Of a stretch of 64,000 bases of DNA, positions 34,690 to 47,498 are shown piece after piece. Position numbers and translations under genes: made by a program. This DNA is from Pratylenchus scribneri. Taxonomy: Eukaryota > Nematoda > Chromadorea > Rhabditida > Pratylenchidae. How positions within the stretch are numbered: the first letter of the stretch is position 1; every line of letters starts with the position of its first letter. The stretch spans positions 1 through 64,000 of the forward strand of contig JAQSEB010000132.1 of NCBI GenBank assembly GCA_030063045.1, given 5' to 3'. The notes beneath the pieces are model-generated. The model made no database searches. It had not been told where the DNA came from and was given only the letters and a program-made list of their open reading frames with translations.

Positions 34690-37600
34690 GTTAGAGCATC
34701 GGAATAATTGAGGTTAAATTTGTAATCTTTCTAATAATTTGTAATTATTTCATCTAGAAATTAAAAAAATTAAAGTTTTTAAAATATATTCTTATAAACC
34801 ATAAAATTTTCCATAGAATAAATTTTAGAAAATTTCAATGATTATATAAAATTGATGAGAAGATTAACATCGCTTGAAAATCATTATCAAAAATAATTTA
34901 AATTAAAGAAAATAAATATTTTTTTTGAATTTTTAGTTTAGGTTCAATTAATTTTTATTTAAATTGATTCAGAAATATGTAATAATTTTCGAAAATTTTG
35001 CTGTAAAAATTTTCACATGTCGAATAGTTTATTAAAAAGAGTAAATTTCAAAATTTAAGATTAATTATTGCATAAAATAAAATAAAGAACAAAAATAGAA
35101 TAATAAGGTTATTGATAGGAAAGAAATAATAAAATCGATATATAAATTGGATCAATATCAAAGGAGGCTGAAGCAAATTCTATTGAATAATTATTAAAAT
35201 ATAAAATATTTTGTAAAAATATTAAATCTTAAAATGAATCCCCAACCAAACAATCGATTTTATAAATTTTAAGATAAAAGTTTATCTAATCTATTTCTTG
35301 CATGTCGACTATAATAAGAATGCCCTAATAACGCGCATGGCTCAACTTTGACACGAATCAATGCCGGCGAATTTACTCTAAAATTTCAGTAGAATTTTGC
35401 AACTGAAAGCTGTTAATTATTTAAATACACAAAAATTAAGAAATTGCGATAGGCTTTAAATCAATTAGTACTGATATTCCAATTAATAAATTTAAAAAAA
35501 TAAATAAAATTATTTTTATAAAATTTTAAAAAACCATAAGAAACAATGAAATAATCTACTACATTTATTAAAGTTTTATAAATTAATATAAATTGATATG
35601 ATTATGTCATAAAGAAAAAATAAAAATATTTCTCAAAAATGACAAGTGTCATAAAAAATGAATTTTAACATTTTCCTTCAATGCAATTAATTAATTTTAA
35701 AAAATGATAATTTATTTTTATAAAGAAATCGCATCATATAAAAAAAAATTAAAAAACTAATGAAATTGGACCAAAATGTTAGAGCGTTTGTCCAAGAAAA
35801 AAATTCTTCATTGAATTGTGAGGCCATTTACAAAGTCATATGAAAATTAGAGATCTTATATAAACAATTATTTATTTTCGAATTAAAAAATATATGATAT
35901 TTAATCAAATAGTATTAAATTTACCTAATTATTCTAATTCTTTTCGAGAAAAATAATCCTATTAAAATAAATTTTATTAAATTACTAATCTATTAAAAAA
36001 TCTTTTAATTAAATGATTATTTATATTTATCAAAAATTAATAAATATACAATAATTGAAGATAAATTTTCTTCAAAATAAATTATCAAAAAATAAAAATC
36101 CATATGAAACGATAAAATGTTTGATGTGTACAAGTAAGTGCAATATTATTAAATATAATAGATAATGCGAAATCATTAAAAAAATCATTTATAATTAATA
36201 TTATTGGCAATTATGGAACAATCAAAATTTGATTAACCGAAAGATTATATAATATAAGAATTTTTATAAATGTAAGTTTAGGATTTAAAATATAAATTAA
36301 ATAATAAAAGAAATTATTACTAGAAAAAAGTATTAATTTTTTAACATTTGATTATTCCATAATTTGTTTGATCACTGTATAAATTTGATAAATATTTATT
36401 AAATATTTAATTTCCAATTTCAATATATTAATAAAATATACATGATAGAAATATAACATTGTAAATTGAATTTTGAAACTATTCAGGATAAGTGGGAAGA
36501 AATTCGTGGATTAGTGAAACCCTGCTACATATATCAACATAGGAGGTAGGAAATAAATATTTATTATTTAAAATCTTTTAAAAGAAACAATTAAAAACCT
36601 ATATAATTTGCTGATAAAGAGAAAAAAAAGAATACAAATGAATATTGTTTGGAAATATTGCAAATAGGAAATGATTATCATTTTCGAATGTACAAAGATA
36701 AATATGAGGGAATCTAAAAATATTTATTTGCTCAAAACGAATTTTTGAAAAAACAACATTGTTATAAAATCATTTAACAATCAATTCTTTAAATTATGAA
36801 GTATAATTTTAAAATAATTATATAGGAATTTAAACATTTACATTTGTTAATAAAAAATTACTGCGTTTAAAGAAAATATAACAATAAATTATAAAGTAGT
36901 AAGAATGATATCCTTATATAATTTATTAATAAAAATATTTAAATTTTTTTATTCAAAACATTAAATTATTAAAAATTTTATTCTATAAATAATAGAAAAT
37001 GAAAAATATAATTGATAAAATTATTATTAGAAATTATGATAAAATTTAATAAGATGCATAGTGACTCCTGTCGATGCCGACTATCAACATCGCCAACTTC
37101 CTCATTTGGCAATGACGTTTTGATAATTTTTTAAATAGAATTTTTTGAAAAAAAATTTTCAAATTCATTTAAATGAGAAATTAAAAATAAGAGATTATAC
37201 ATATATGACAAATTCTATTTATGAAAATGTCATTTCAACTGAACTTAAAAATTAAAATATTAATAATAAATTGAATTTAAATATTTTATTAAATTCTAAT
37301 AAACATCTTATAAAGAGTTATTTTATCATAAATTATAATATGACAAAATGATAATTATAATTAGAAAAATGATATAAAATTTTTTAATTATCCATTTTTT
37401 CAATTAATTTAATTTAAATGAAATCTTTATTTTATTTATGAATTAAAATTATTATTTCTAAAAATTAAAAAAAGTAGAAAAAAAACATCTAAAATTTATA
37501 TTAATTTATTTTTTAGTTAGAAATAAATACAAATATATAGAGATTAACAAGATTGTGAAGCAAATTCAATTAAGTGTGCTCGATGTTGTATGTAAGGAAA

Positions 37601-40600
37601 GCAGAAGAAGAGCAATACTTTCTTAAAAAGTTTAAAAAATTTTTGAATTAAAATATAATTTATACAAATTGAAATTTAAAAAATTTAAATATATTAAATA
37701 AAATATATATAATTTTCATTTTTATATTTAAAATAATATGTAACAATGAAATTTTTAAGGCTGATGAAAGTTTGATTTAAAATTTTAATAAAAATTTTTT
37801 AATCTTTAAAAATCATTTTTTAAAATAATAACTTTATATTAGTTCAAAAAAAATTATTTATTAAATTAAATAATAAAAAACATTTAAAAATATATCAATG
37901 AATTAATATTAATATGTTAAACTATAAAAATTTGAAAATTTGGAAGATTAATATTGATTAAATCTATTAGTTTAATAAATAATAAATGATCAATAAAATG
38001 TATTTGATAAATTAATCAATGACGGGTAAACCATTGACCAGACATAAATTAGATTTAATTTTTATCCATGTTCCAAAAATTAAAGGAAATTAAAAAAGAA
38101 ATTAATATTTTAAATTACAATATTTGAGAAAATTGAATTTGTAATATATAACAATGATTAGATAATATTTTACTTATCAAATTTAAGTTATAATTTTGTC
38201 ACAATATATTTATTTAAAAATATAGTAATCTAAATGAATAATATATAAAAATCGCAAATAAAATTTAATTCGAAAAGGAAATTATCCTATTTGCGATGAA
38301 AATCCGAAAATTAAATTCTATAGAAATTTATTTCAAAATAGTTTAAATATATCCTATATATTTGAAAGCTAACATAATACATGCTGAATCAAAAGTCAAA
38401 TTTATAATTAAGAAAATAATTTTGTTAAATTATAAATATTCAATTTAAATTAAAATTAAAATTTAATATAAATATTAATTTTTCTTTTTATGATTCTAAA
38501 GGTCTTTAAACAAATAGAGATTAATATTAAGATAAATAAAATATATGAATTCAAGAAATAGTAATTAATTCAAATAATAGGATGAAAACAATTATTTATA
38601 TATTAATATTTTATCCAGTTAATTGAAAAGAAATAGTCAATAAATATAAATTTTATTTTATTATAAGAATTACTTTGAAAAAAAATATTAAATTGAATAA
38701 AAATTAAAATTTCATAAAAATAAAATTAAAGTTATAATTTTTAAAATATATTATAAAGAAATTTTTGAATATTTAAATTTCAAAATAAAATTTAAATAAA
38801 AATTTATAAAATATTTAATAATAAAAAGCAGATTTGTTCAAATTTGTGATTTGGTCATCTCTATTGAACATCAATATTCTACAAAAATATTTAATTTTGG
38901 ATAACGCAAAACAGAAACTTTTGAAACAGTTAAAGTGCCGATCACACCTGGATTGGCATCAAATGAGACAATACAAAATTCCTTCATATATGATAAAAAA
39001 AATTTAAAATATATATGTATTTGATTAAGCATCACATTTTATTAATTTTAATGAATTTTTATTAGGTAAATTTGTAATTTAAAAATAAAATTATAAGATA
39101 AAAATTTATTTTGCAAAATTTTTTAATTTATGTATTTATGAAATTTAAATTTTATAATAATATTAAAAAGTGTTAAATTTTTAAAATAATATAAAATGTT
39201 TCTTAATGGAAATTGTAGGATCGGCTACTCTTGAATGATATAAAAAATAAACCATAGAGCAAGCTTTATATGATAAAATTTTTCATAAATTTTCTAAAAA
39301 ATATTAGTAAAAATTTTTATTTAATAGATTAATAAAAATATAAATAAAAATCTAAATTTTTTTAATTTAATTAAACAAATATATAAATTTTTTTTTTCTA
39401 TTAAATACAAATTAAAATAAAATTTTAAAAATAATTTAAAAATGATTTAATTTATTTACAATTTAATTTTTTTTTATAAAATAATATAAGAAATGTAGAA
39501 TAAAATTTTCATCTATTAAGGGATTATTATTATTTATTATTTAAATCATTTTTATTATATATTATTTAAGGGAATAAAAATAAATAAAATAAAAAATTAA
39601 TTACATTAATCATACCCCGAATAAATTCAATTCTCTTAAAATTTCCTGAATTCTAAAAGATCAAAAATGGACAGAATAATTGATTTAAAACTAATCAAAA
39701 TTAAGCAAAATAGCATAGAAAAATTAGCAATAATTATATTTACATAAAATTGATTTAATTAATGAACAGGATCATTTAAAATTAGGTTATACAAAATAGA
39801 TCTTGCTCAGGGCAAAGAAATAAAAAAAAATAAACAAAATGTAAAAACAAAAAAAAAATAATTAAAGAATCCAATTCATCCATTTGCTCCCATAAATTTC
39901 TAGTTCGAAAGCTTACAATTCTTTGAGATTCGCCATGGATTATCGAAAATTGAATTCAATGACAAAGAAATAAATCTATATCTTATCCATAATTTCGGAT
40001 ATCTTAAACTTAGTAGGGGTCAAGCGATTTTACAGCTCATTTGACTTTATAGCTAGTTTAAAATAATAAAAATTTAAATCATAATAAAATATATTAAAAT
40101 ATAATTAAAACAATGAGAATTTAAAAGAATAAAAAAAAAAATTCTTAATTATAAGCATTTAACAAACTGATGAATATGCGGAACAATGAACTCAAAGTTG
40201 GGAATAAAAATTTTTTAAAAAAAGTTTGAAAGAATAAATTATAATAATATAAAAACATTTACATAAAATAATGATTTAAATTGAAAAATTTTAAATTAAT
40301 ATCATATAATTTTATTGAATTATTTGAAGATAGTCTTAGCATGGAACAATTATTGAATTATGGGACTAAGATTCGTTTACAGAATTTAAATTAAATGATA
40401 TATTATAAAAAAAAATTAACTAATAATATACTGTAGAAAAATAACCAAAAAAACTACTATAACAAAAATATTAGAAAAAAATTCGTGAATACCAATTTTC
40501 AATAAATGTTAATTTCATCTGATAATTAATTGAATAAAATACTTATTATAATGAAAGAAAATACTGAATTATTATTGTGAAGAAAAATACGATTTAAATT

Positions 40601-43339
40601 TTATGATTGAAAAAAAGAAGCTTTATTGGATTTAGCTAATATGGCAATTAACAATTACAGAAAAAGCCATAAAACAGAATGAAAATCTACATCCAAATAA
40701 TTTTGAAATGTTCCAAAAAATGTTTATAAATTCTAAAGCATAAAAAAATAAAATAGAATAGTAAATGAAATGAAAAATTTTGAAATTTTTTCTTTATAAA
40801 TTTCGAACTATTTACATGATGAAAATTAATAATAATTATAAAAATCACATTTATTTAATATCTATTATTAAATAAATTCTCTTTTTTTTCAGAAGTTTAT
40901 TTCTTATTCGTTGGTTGATGAATAAATTTACCCATCCACTATTATCAATATAAAATTATATAAAAAATTTATAAATTTTAAATAATAGAAAAGCAAATAA
41001 TTTTTTTAATTTTTTTAAAATATTATTAAGAGAAAAATTTATTTAATCTTCTGATATAATAGAATAATTATCTAATTTAATCTTAAACGTCCATCTCATT
41101 TGATGACAGTATTGTGCTACACGAAATATGTATATATTTAATATTTTAAAGAAAAATAAAATATAATATTATTATTAAAAGAAAACAAAAAAAATAAATA
41201 AAAATTATTTTAATTTTTAAGAAAATTGAAACCCAAATAATAAATGTTTAAGAAATTATTGTTAAGAATGTGAATTCATTCAATATGTCAAGACAAAATC
41301 AAAATGTGGCAATTCCTGGATTAAAACAATAAATAAAAATTCATTATACTAGAAAATCAAAGAAAATAATTTTTAAAAATAAACAGATTATTTAAGTAAT
41401 TATTAAATTTTAAACTGTAAACCAAATGAAATTTCAAACTTGATTCTGTATGGACTTTATCAAGATTTTTAGCCAATTGATAAATGAATAACGGAAAATG
41501 AAAATAAAATATTAAAATAATGATAAAAAATAGCTTGAATATACATAATTTAATTAGATCGTTTTTAGAAAAATTAATATTATAATATTAGTTTTTTCTT
41601 CTATTGAATTTCATAACTATTACATGCAAATAAAATTAATTTAATAATTTTCATTAATATAGATGTTAAAAAAATTTTTTAAAAATTATTTTATAAAATA
41701 ATTATTATAAAAAAATCTATTGATTAATGTATTTGATGCAAAAATATTATTAAAAATTAATTTAAAAAAATATAATCGACTATTACTAAAAAAATTACTT
41801 CAAGCCTGATTATAAATATGAATAATTAATCTTTACTTTTTAATCAAAGAAAATGCTTTAGAAAGATAAATCAAAAGTATATATTTAAAAGAAATTAGCC
41901 TGTAAAAAACTAGTATATAGGATTAATTAAAAAATAAATTTAAAAATAGATATTTTAAATGAGAATAAAATGACACAAAATGAAACGAAATTTTAATTCA
42001 TCATTTTCAACAATTTCTGGTTTGATTTTCTTTTGTTTGATATTTATATTTTTTGTTCGCTGAAATTATTACATGATTATTTTCATATTTTGCCATTTTC
42101 GATAAATATGGAATTTATAATCAAAAAAGAATAAAAATGCTAAAATTTAAATGATTCATAAATCAAATACTTATTTTACAATTTCTAGACGAAAAAATTT
42201 TTTAAACATCCATAATATTTAATTAGTAATAGAAGTATAAAATGAAAATGGAATTATTTACTCGAATTATAAGTATGAAAAAATTATTAAATAAGAAATT
42301 ACTATAAAATATAAATTAGATAAATCCAATTCATTAAATACAACGGATGTATTTATTTATCTTCTATCAATTAAATTATTTATTTTGATTTGTATATAAA
42401 AATGCTTATTTTATAAAAATGGCCATTATGCTGTAGAGACGATGGATTGAACAAAATTTTTTTAAATAAATTAATATAAAAATTGATCGATAGAAAATTA
42501 TTTAAATTAAAAATTTTTCTATTAAATTTATTTTATTTAGAAACAAAAATAAAATAATATAATTGGATTCAATGAATTATATAATATATAAATTTTTAAA
42601 AATAAAAAATAAATATACAATAAAATTAATTAAGAGATTATTAAAAATAATTACTATCATTTTAATGAGAACCGTCATTTCAAAATTAATTAAAGTAATA
42701 AATAATTTTTGGTTATTTATAATTTAAAAATAATCAGTCAGTTATATAAACTTAAAAACTATGGACATTTTTAGATATATCAATGATTAATTGATATGGA
42801 TACAATAAACTAAAAAATTAAATAATTATATATTGAATTTTAAAGGATGATTGAAGAACTATAATTTTAATAAATAAAATATGACGACAATTGATAATTC
42901 AAAAGTAAATAAATTATAAAATAATTTATTAGTAAAGAATTAAAGCTAATAATTTCAGTAGTATTGAAAATTAAAAAGAATTTCTAAGATTAAATGTTTT
43001 ATTGGTTATATAATTTATTAAGCTTTTACTACCAAAAAAATGCAGATGATAAGATATCGATTATATTAATGAAATTTAAAAAAATATCTATTAATTTAAA
43101 AATTATCATTTAATGAAAGATCATTGAAATTATTTTATTCATGAAATTATAAAAATAACCAAAAAATCGATTTAAATATTATATTTCTAGATTATTTCTT
43201 AAAAAGAATAATTTATAAATTCAAAATTATTAAAATAATTTGAAATTTTTGAATTATAATAATATATAAAAAAAGAAAATTGAATAATAATTTTAAATTA
43301 TTTTTCATTTAAAATCAATAAATAAATCATTATTATTAA
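34690..43339. other. Long A+T-rich stretch with sparse islands
   Basis: No supported gene in 8.6 kb. Patches lie near 35310-35420, 35770-35840, 36480-36550, 37050-37130, 37550-37620, 38850-38990, 39640-39680, 39880-40050, 41090-41130, 41270-41330, 42000-42110 and 42660-42690. A 26-codon ATG frame covers 37054-37134 (MHSDSCRCRLSTSPTSSFGN). Confidence 0.5.
36487..36545 (+). other. Candidate 59-nt mini-exon
   Basis: The patch is preceded by ACTATTCAG and followed by GTAGGAAAT, so it is bracketed by acceptor and donor dinucleotides. One frame is open throughout (DKWEEIRGLVKPCYIYQHR). Being flanked on both sides sets it apart from most islands here, but AG and GT are common by chance and I cannot link it to a neighbouring exon. 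Confidence 0.25.
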
Positions 43340-43537
43340 GGTAGCATTTTTATTGTCAATAAGTTCTATGCAAAAAATACTGAATCCATTAAAAATATAA
43401 AAAAAGTAATGAATTATAAAATAATTCCACTGAAAAGAATGAAAAATAAAAGAAATTTATTTTATAATTTTGAAGCAAATTATTGCCAGAGAACAGAGCA
43501 ATGTGCGAGAAAAAATAATGAATTTGCTTCAGATTGA
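43340..43537 (+). CDS. 65-codon open frame with ATG at 43409
   Basis: The frame is open from just after a TAA at 43337 to TGA at 43535. The ATG-started part (43409) reads MNYKIIPLKRMKNKRNLFYN and ends in a hydrophilic segment with CQRTEQCARK. The upstream half is A+T-rich, where plus-strand frames seldom stay open this long, but about one or two such frames are expected by chance in a window of this size. No family is recognised. Confidence 0.2.
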   Translation, partial: GSIFIVNKFYAKNTESIKNIKKVMNYKIIPLKRMKNKRNLFYNFEANYCQRTEQCARKNNEFASD

Positions 43538-44370
43538 ATGACATAAAAATATTTTAAGAAAATTAATGATCGACAAAATTAAATTAGTTGATAATAAGTA
43601 TGATTGCATTGGAAATAGCCAAATTATTTTTTCCATAAAATTTTATACAAAATGAAGAGAAATAAATGGAATTAAATTAGTAAATAATTATCATAAAATG
43701 TTACAAATAATTGAATCGGAATTCAGAATTTGATAATTCAAAATGTACAGTATGTTTGGAAGAAATAAATTAGCATTTGAAAGAATGGAGAAATAGATTG
43801 GTAAAAAAAGAATTAGTATCTGATAGGATCAAATTTTCTGTATATTTTTATTAAATTTTTCTATGTAAAAAGTTGATAAAATGTAGATGAAAAAATAAAT
43901 TAATCTAATGATAAGCACAAAAGATGTCGTAAATTTTAACTATGGATCAGCAATACAAAATTATATTCAAATAAGACCAATTTAATGATGGGCTGAATTT
44001 GGTTTTAAGGATTTATAAATATAAAAATAATCTTTACCAAAATTCGTTCCCCCATTATTGTTTTAAAAAATCTTCAAGCATTTATTTAGATAAAAAAATA
44101 AAATTCAGGATAAATAAAAATAAAATAATTTAGAAAAAGTATGGATAAGAAAATGAAATATTTGAAAATTGTTTTATCAATAAAATTAGGCGGGTTAAAG
44201 AAAATAAAAGGCAAAAATTAAGAAACCTGAAGCAATAAATTTCTTAAAAAATATGCTAATCAAATAAAATAATTAAGAAATGAAAATATAATAGCAAAAA
44301 TATCTTTTAACAATTTTAAAAAATTTATTTATAAAATAATTCTTTAAATGGAATTAATTAAAAATTGATG

Positions 44371-44389
44371 ATATATATATATATATATA
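44371..44389. repeat. (AT)n microsatellite
   Basis: Nineteen bases of strictly alternating A and T, the longest such run noticed in the window. Confidence 0.9.
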
Positions 44390-44537
44390 AAATAAATATA
44401 ATTCTAAATAAAATAATATAATAATTGCGATAATATTTTTTTAAGATAAAATAAAAGATAATAATTTTTTCTAAATTATCTATAAATTAAATAAAATATT
44501 TATCAAAATAAAAATAAATTTTGAAAATTTTTCAAGA

Positions 44538-44585
44538 ATTATATTAAAAATTTAAATTATAATTATATTAAAAATTTAAATTATT
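44538..44585. repeat. 24-bp tandem pair
   Basis: ATTATATTAAAAATTTAAAT plus four bases occurs twice in succession with a 24-bp period. Confidence 0.7.
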
Positions 44586-45552
44586 TTTTAAAGTATATTT
44601 AAATTATCTCAATTTTCTAAAATAAATAAAAAATAAATTCATTTTCTAATTAAATTAAAAATGTAAATTATATACAATTTTTGAGAATCATAAAAAAATT
44701 ATAAAATAAATCAAATATTTTAATTAAAATTACAATAAAAAAGAAACAAAATAAATTCTCTGAAAATTTTGATTTGCATCAAAATAATCAAAAACATATT
44801 TCTTCTCGCCGAAGTTTGCCCGAAATGAATCTTGACTAACTGACAGGTTTATCGTGGCTAAAGTTTTATGTAGTAAATATGGATTACAATATTCTCGATC
44901 CCGAATTTAAATTGATTTAAAATTTTATAATATTTGTTTTAATCAATTTAATCATTTTTAAATTTTTAGTATAATTGTTATTTATCTCCTATATGAATAA
45001 TTTTTTCAAACGGATCATTTTGGAAGAGCAAAAAAAATAATAATTTTATTTCATAATAATATTTCTATCATAAAAATAAAATCCTAATATATTATTTGAG
45101 CCATGTTTGTCCGAAATATTGCTATTTAAATTTGTTTTGGCGTTATGCATTTTAAAATATTTTTATGCGAAAATATCCAAAAATGAAAAATGAATGATTT
45201 GCTTAAGGAATATAGAAGATAGAAAAATAGCTTTTATACATAACGTATAAAGAAATAAAGGAAAAAATATTAGAAAGGAAATCAATAAGTTTGAAAAAAT
45301 GTATAAAAGTGTATTTTTTTCTAAAATTTTAAAATTTTTATATTGTTTAAAATATCTGTAACATAAATTTTAGAATGAAAAAAAATTAATAACAATTTTT
45401 ATCAGAATAGATTAAAAACAAATATTCGACAATGAAACAAAGGATAATAAATTTAATGCATAATTCAATAAAGTTCTGATATATTTCTTTAAATTTTATG
45501 CCTATTATGGGTGCGATATTGATGACTAATGTGAAATAGAGAGTCATTAAAA

Positions 45553-45729
45553 ATGGATAATGATAATGAAACAAGGATTATAATAAAAGAAGAATTCAAC
45601 AAACTTCTCAAAAAAGTTTCTATAAACTTTCTACCAACTATATTTGCATCGAAGTTTAAAGTGAATAAGGAGCCATTGAAAAAACAAACAAAGGAATGGA
45701 CAATGAAGAAACGGCGAATTATAATATAA
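45553..45729 (+). CDS. 58-aa hypothetical protein or exon
   Basis: An ATG-to-TAA frame starts MDNDNETRIIIKEEFNKLLK. It is acidic at the start and strongly basic at the end (KKQTKEWTMKKRR). It lies 270 bp upstream of the spliced gene on the same strand. It may be an upstream exon of that transcript, a separate small gene, or a remnant. I did not find a splice pair that joins it cleanly to the next frame. No family is recognised. Confidence 0.35.
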   Translation: MDNDNETRIIIKEEFNKLLKKVSINFLPTIFASKFKVNKEPLKKQTKEWTMKKRRIII

Positions 45730-45740
45730 AGCACAATTAA

Positions 45741-45926
45741 ACAAACAGCTTTTTAACTATTCTTCTCAAACTTTGCCTGTTTGGAACAATTGATGCTAAT
45801 GTCGATGGGGATTTATATAAACTGAATTGCACAGCACTAAATGCTTATTTGCGTATTATTTTCCGAAGAAATTTTTATTATAAAACCCATTCTTATAAAA
45901 AATTAATGAATTCTTATTTGCGATAA
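45741..45926 (+). CDS. 61-codon exon-like frame lacking an early start
   Basis: The frame is open from after a TAA at 45738 to TAA at 45924, in a different phase from the 45553 frame and only 11 bp beyond it. It contains LLKLCLFGTIDANVDGDLYK and then Arg/Tyr-rich sequence. The only in-frame ATG is at 45906, so it is not an ORF on its own. It looks like an exon or a frameshifted continuation of the preceding frame. The CAG at 45746-45748 is a weak acceptor candidate. Confidence 0.3.
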   Translation, partial: TNSFLTILLKLCLFGTIDANVDGDLYKLNCTALNAYLRIIFRRNFYYKTHSYKKLMNSYLR

Positions 45927-46002
45927 TACAATTTTTAATTTCCTTCTTTTATAATTTATATAGATTCATTGGTTTTTAAAATTTTAATCAAAATTCATAT
46001 TT

Positions 46003-47247
46003 ATGGATTCAGAAGAAAAAGAAGCAAAAACGGGTAAGATTTTTTCGAGCATTTCTGTTAAAAATGAATCTTATTCGATATTAAACAGCTTTGTTTTCAT
46101 GAAATAATTTTTGAAATTTGGTTAAAAAAAAGAAATTATTTTAATTAAACTGTTTACTTATCAATTCATTTATAATTTTTATTTTTAGTTGGTTCTTCTA
46201 AAAATTCGGAAAGGATTAAAATTCACCGGCAGCGACTCACAGAAGAAGAAAAGCAAATTCGAAAGGAAGAAGATTCCCAAAGAAAACGTGTTGAACGAAT
46301 TTACGAAACAGAGGACGAAAAGAAAAAACGTCTACAAAAAGGTAAAAATATTAAATTTAATTATATTGATTATATTTTTAGTTGCACTCTCGGTGAAGGC
46401 TAAAAGGGACGAACTCAAGGAACTTCCATCTCAAATTTACTATGCAGGCTTTGAACAAGAATATCGTTTTCAACATCTTATCAAACGACATCATGAATGG
46501 AATGAATTGGTTAAATGTGGTTATTTCAGCTCTACAGCAGATGCATGGCAATTTATGGATATCGACAAATATCGAAAAATTTGGAGCTTTGTATCAAAAA
46601 ATGAAAACTTCTTAGATGGATTCCTCCATCTAAAAAGAGCATTTAAAATTGAAGGAATTGAGCAAAAAGAATGGGAAAATTTGCGCCATTGGAGCTTTGA
46701 TCAATTCAAAGCTTGGATTGCCAACTATGCTGAAAAGAAGGAAAAGAATGAATTTGTTCCTAATTTTCTGAAGGATTTATCCGGAATGTTTGGTTTTCAT
46801 AAAGGTCCTTCAAAAATAAATAAAATTAATATCTTTTACTTTCAGTAAATATTCGTGTCAAGGCCCACAAAAAAGGCAATTTTCTTGGAAAATATCGTTA
46901 TTTGGAATTTTTGGTTTCGGATGGTGAATACAAAGTTGGATGAATATTTAATTTTTTTTAAATAATTTTCTATTTTTAAAAGGCCGTTGTAATCATGCCA
47001 CCAGAAATTGGGATGGATATTGACGAGGAATACATCATAAAGAAATGCGACATTTTTTGGAACGGTGCAGTGATTTAATTTTTATATCTTTAATGAAATT
47101 TTTTCAGAGGAAGGGTGCCTCTTTTTGCATTTATATGCTCCATTATATATCGAGAAAGAAACGGCAAAAAAGATAGAAGTTGGGAAAATCGATGATCAGC
47201 GTTACCCAAAATTCGAAATGGAATCGGATGAAATGGAAGTCGATTGA
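46003..47247 (+). CDS. Spliced gene, 305-aa protein of unknown function
   Basis: Six exons join in frame: 46003-46033, 46189-46341, 46382-46804, 46846-46934, 46983-47064 and 47108-47247. All introns are GT...AG, and four are 40-48 nt long with T-rich ends in TTTCAG, TTTTAG or AAAAG. The GTTGG donor of intron 4 is the weakest. The start MDSEEKEAKT was chosen because it joins the first donor (GGTAAG) in phase. Residues 12-75 are highly charged and probably a coiled coil. Residues 80-195 are helical-looking with six Trp (101, 117, 129, 159, 165, 173). Residues 203-290 alternate short hydrophobic strands (YRYLEFLVSDGEYKAVVIMP, then EYIIKKCDIFWNEEGCLFLH), a layout like a small OB-fold barrel. That is a guess, not a recognised match. 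The C-terminus is acidic. All 11 Gln and 7 Trp codons are standard, so the gene uses the standard code. A T-rich ...TATATAG at about 45953-45963 could be a trans-splice acceptor if the organism uses a spliced leader. Confidence 0.85.
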
Positions 47248-47336
47248 AATTGAAATAGTTAGATGTGATATTATGAATGATGAGAATATCTGAATTAATA
47301 TTTCATTAAATTTTTTATATGCAAAATTAACAATGT

Positions 47337-47342
47337 AATAAA
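47337..47342 (+). terminator. Candidate polyadenylation signal
   Basis: AATAAA lies 90 nt after the TGA of the spliced gene. The word is frequent in this A-rich DNA, so the position relative to the stop is the only support. Confidence 0.35.
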
Positions 47343-47498
47343 TCTGAAATTTCCATAAATTTAAATCTATTAATTTTTCTAAAAAAGAAGATGATGAATA
47401 ATGATAATAATTGGGGAGAGAAAAAAAATTAGCTAAATAATTTAAGAATAAATTAAGAAGGTCATGAACTGCTTATTGGAAAGTAAATTAAAATATAA

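Larger units (their letters stand above)
43538..45552. other. A+T-rich stretch with islands
   Basis: Patches lie near 43560-43620, 43720-43830, 43940-44050, 44790-44910, 45095-45200 and 45480-45545. The minus-strand frames 45386-45574 and 45489-45734 overlap the plus-strand frame at 45553 and are Phe/Ile/Leu-rich, so I do not accept them. Confidence 0.5.

Noticed and set aside
45386..45734. Two overlapping minus-strand frames of 62 and 81 codons
   Set aside because: They are hydrophobic skew artefacts opposite a more convincing charged plus-strand frame at 45553.
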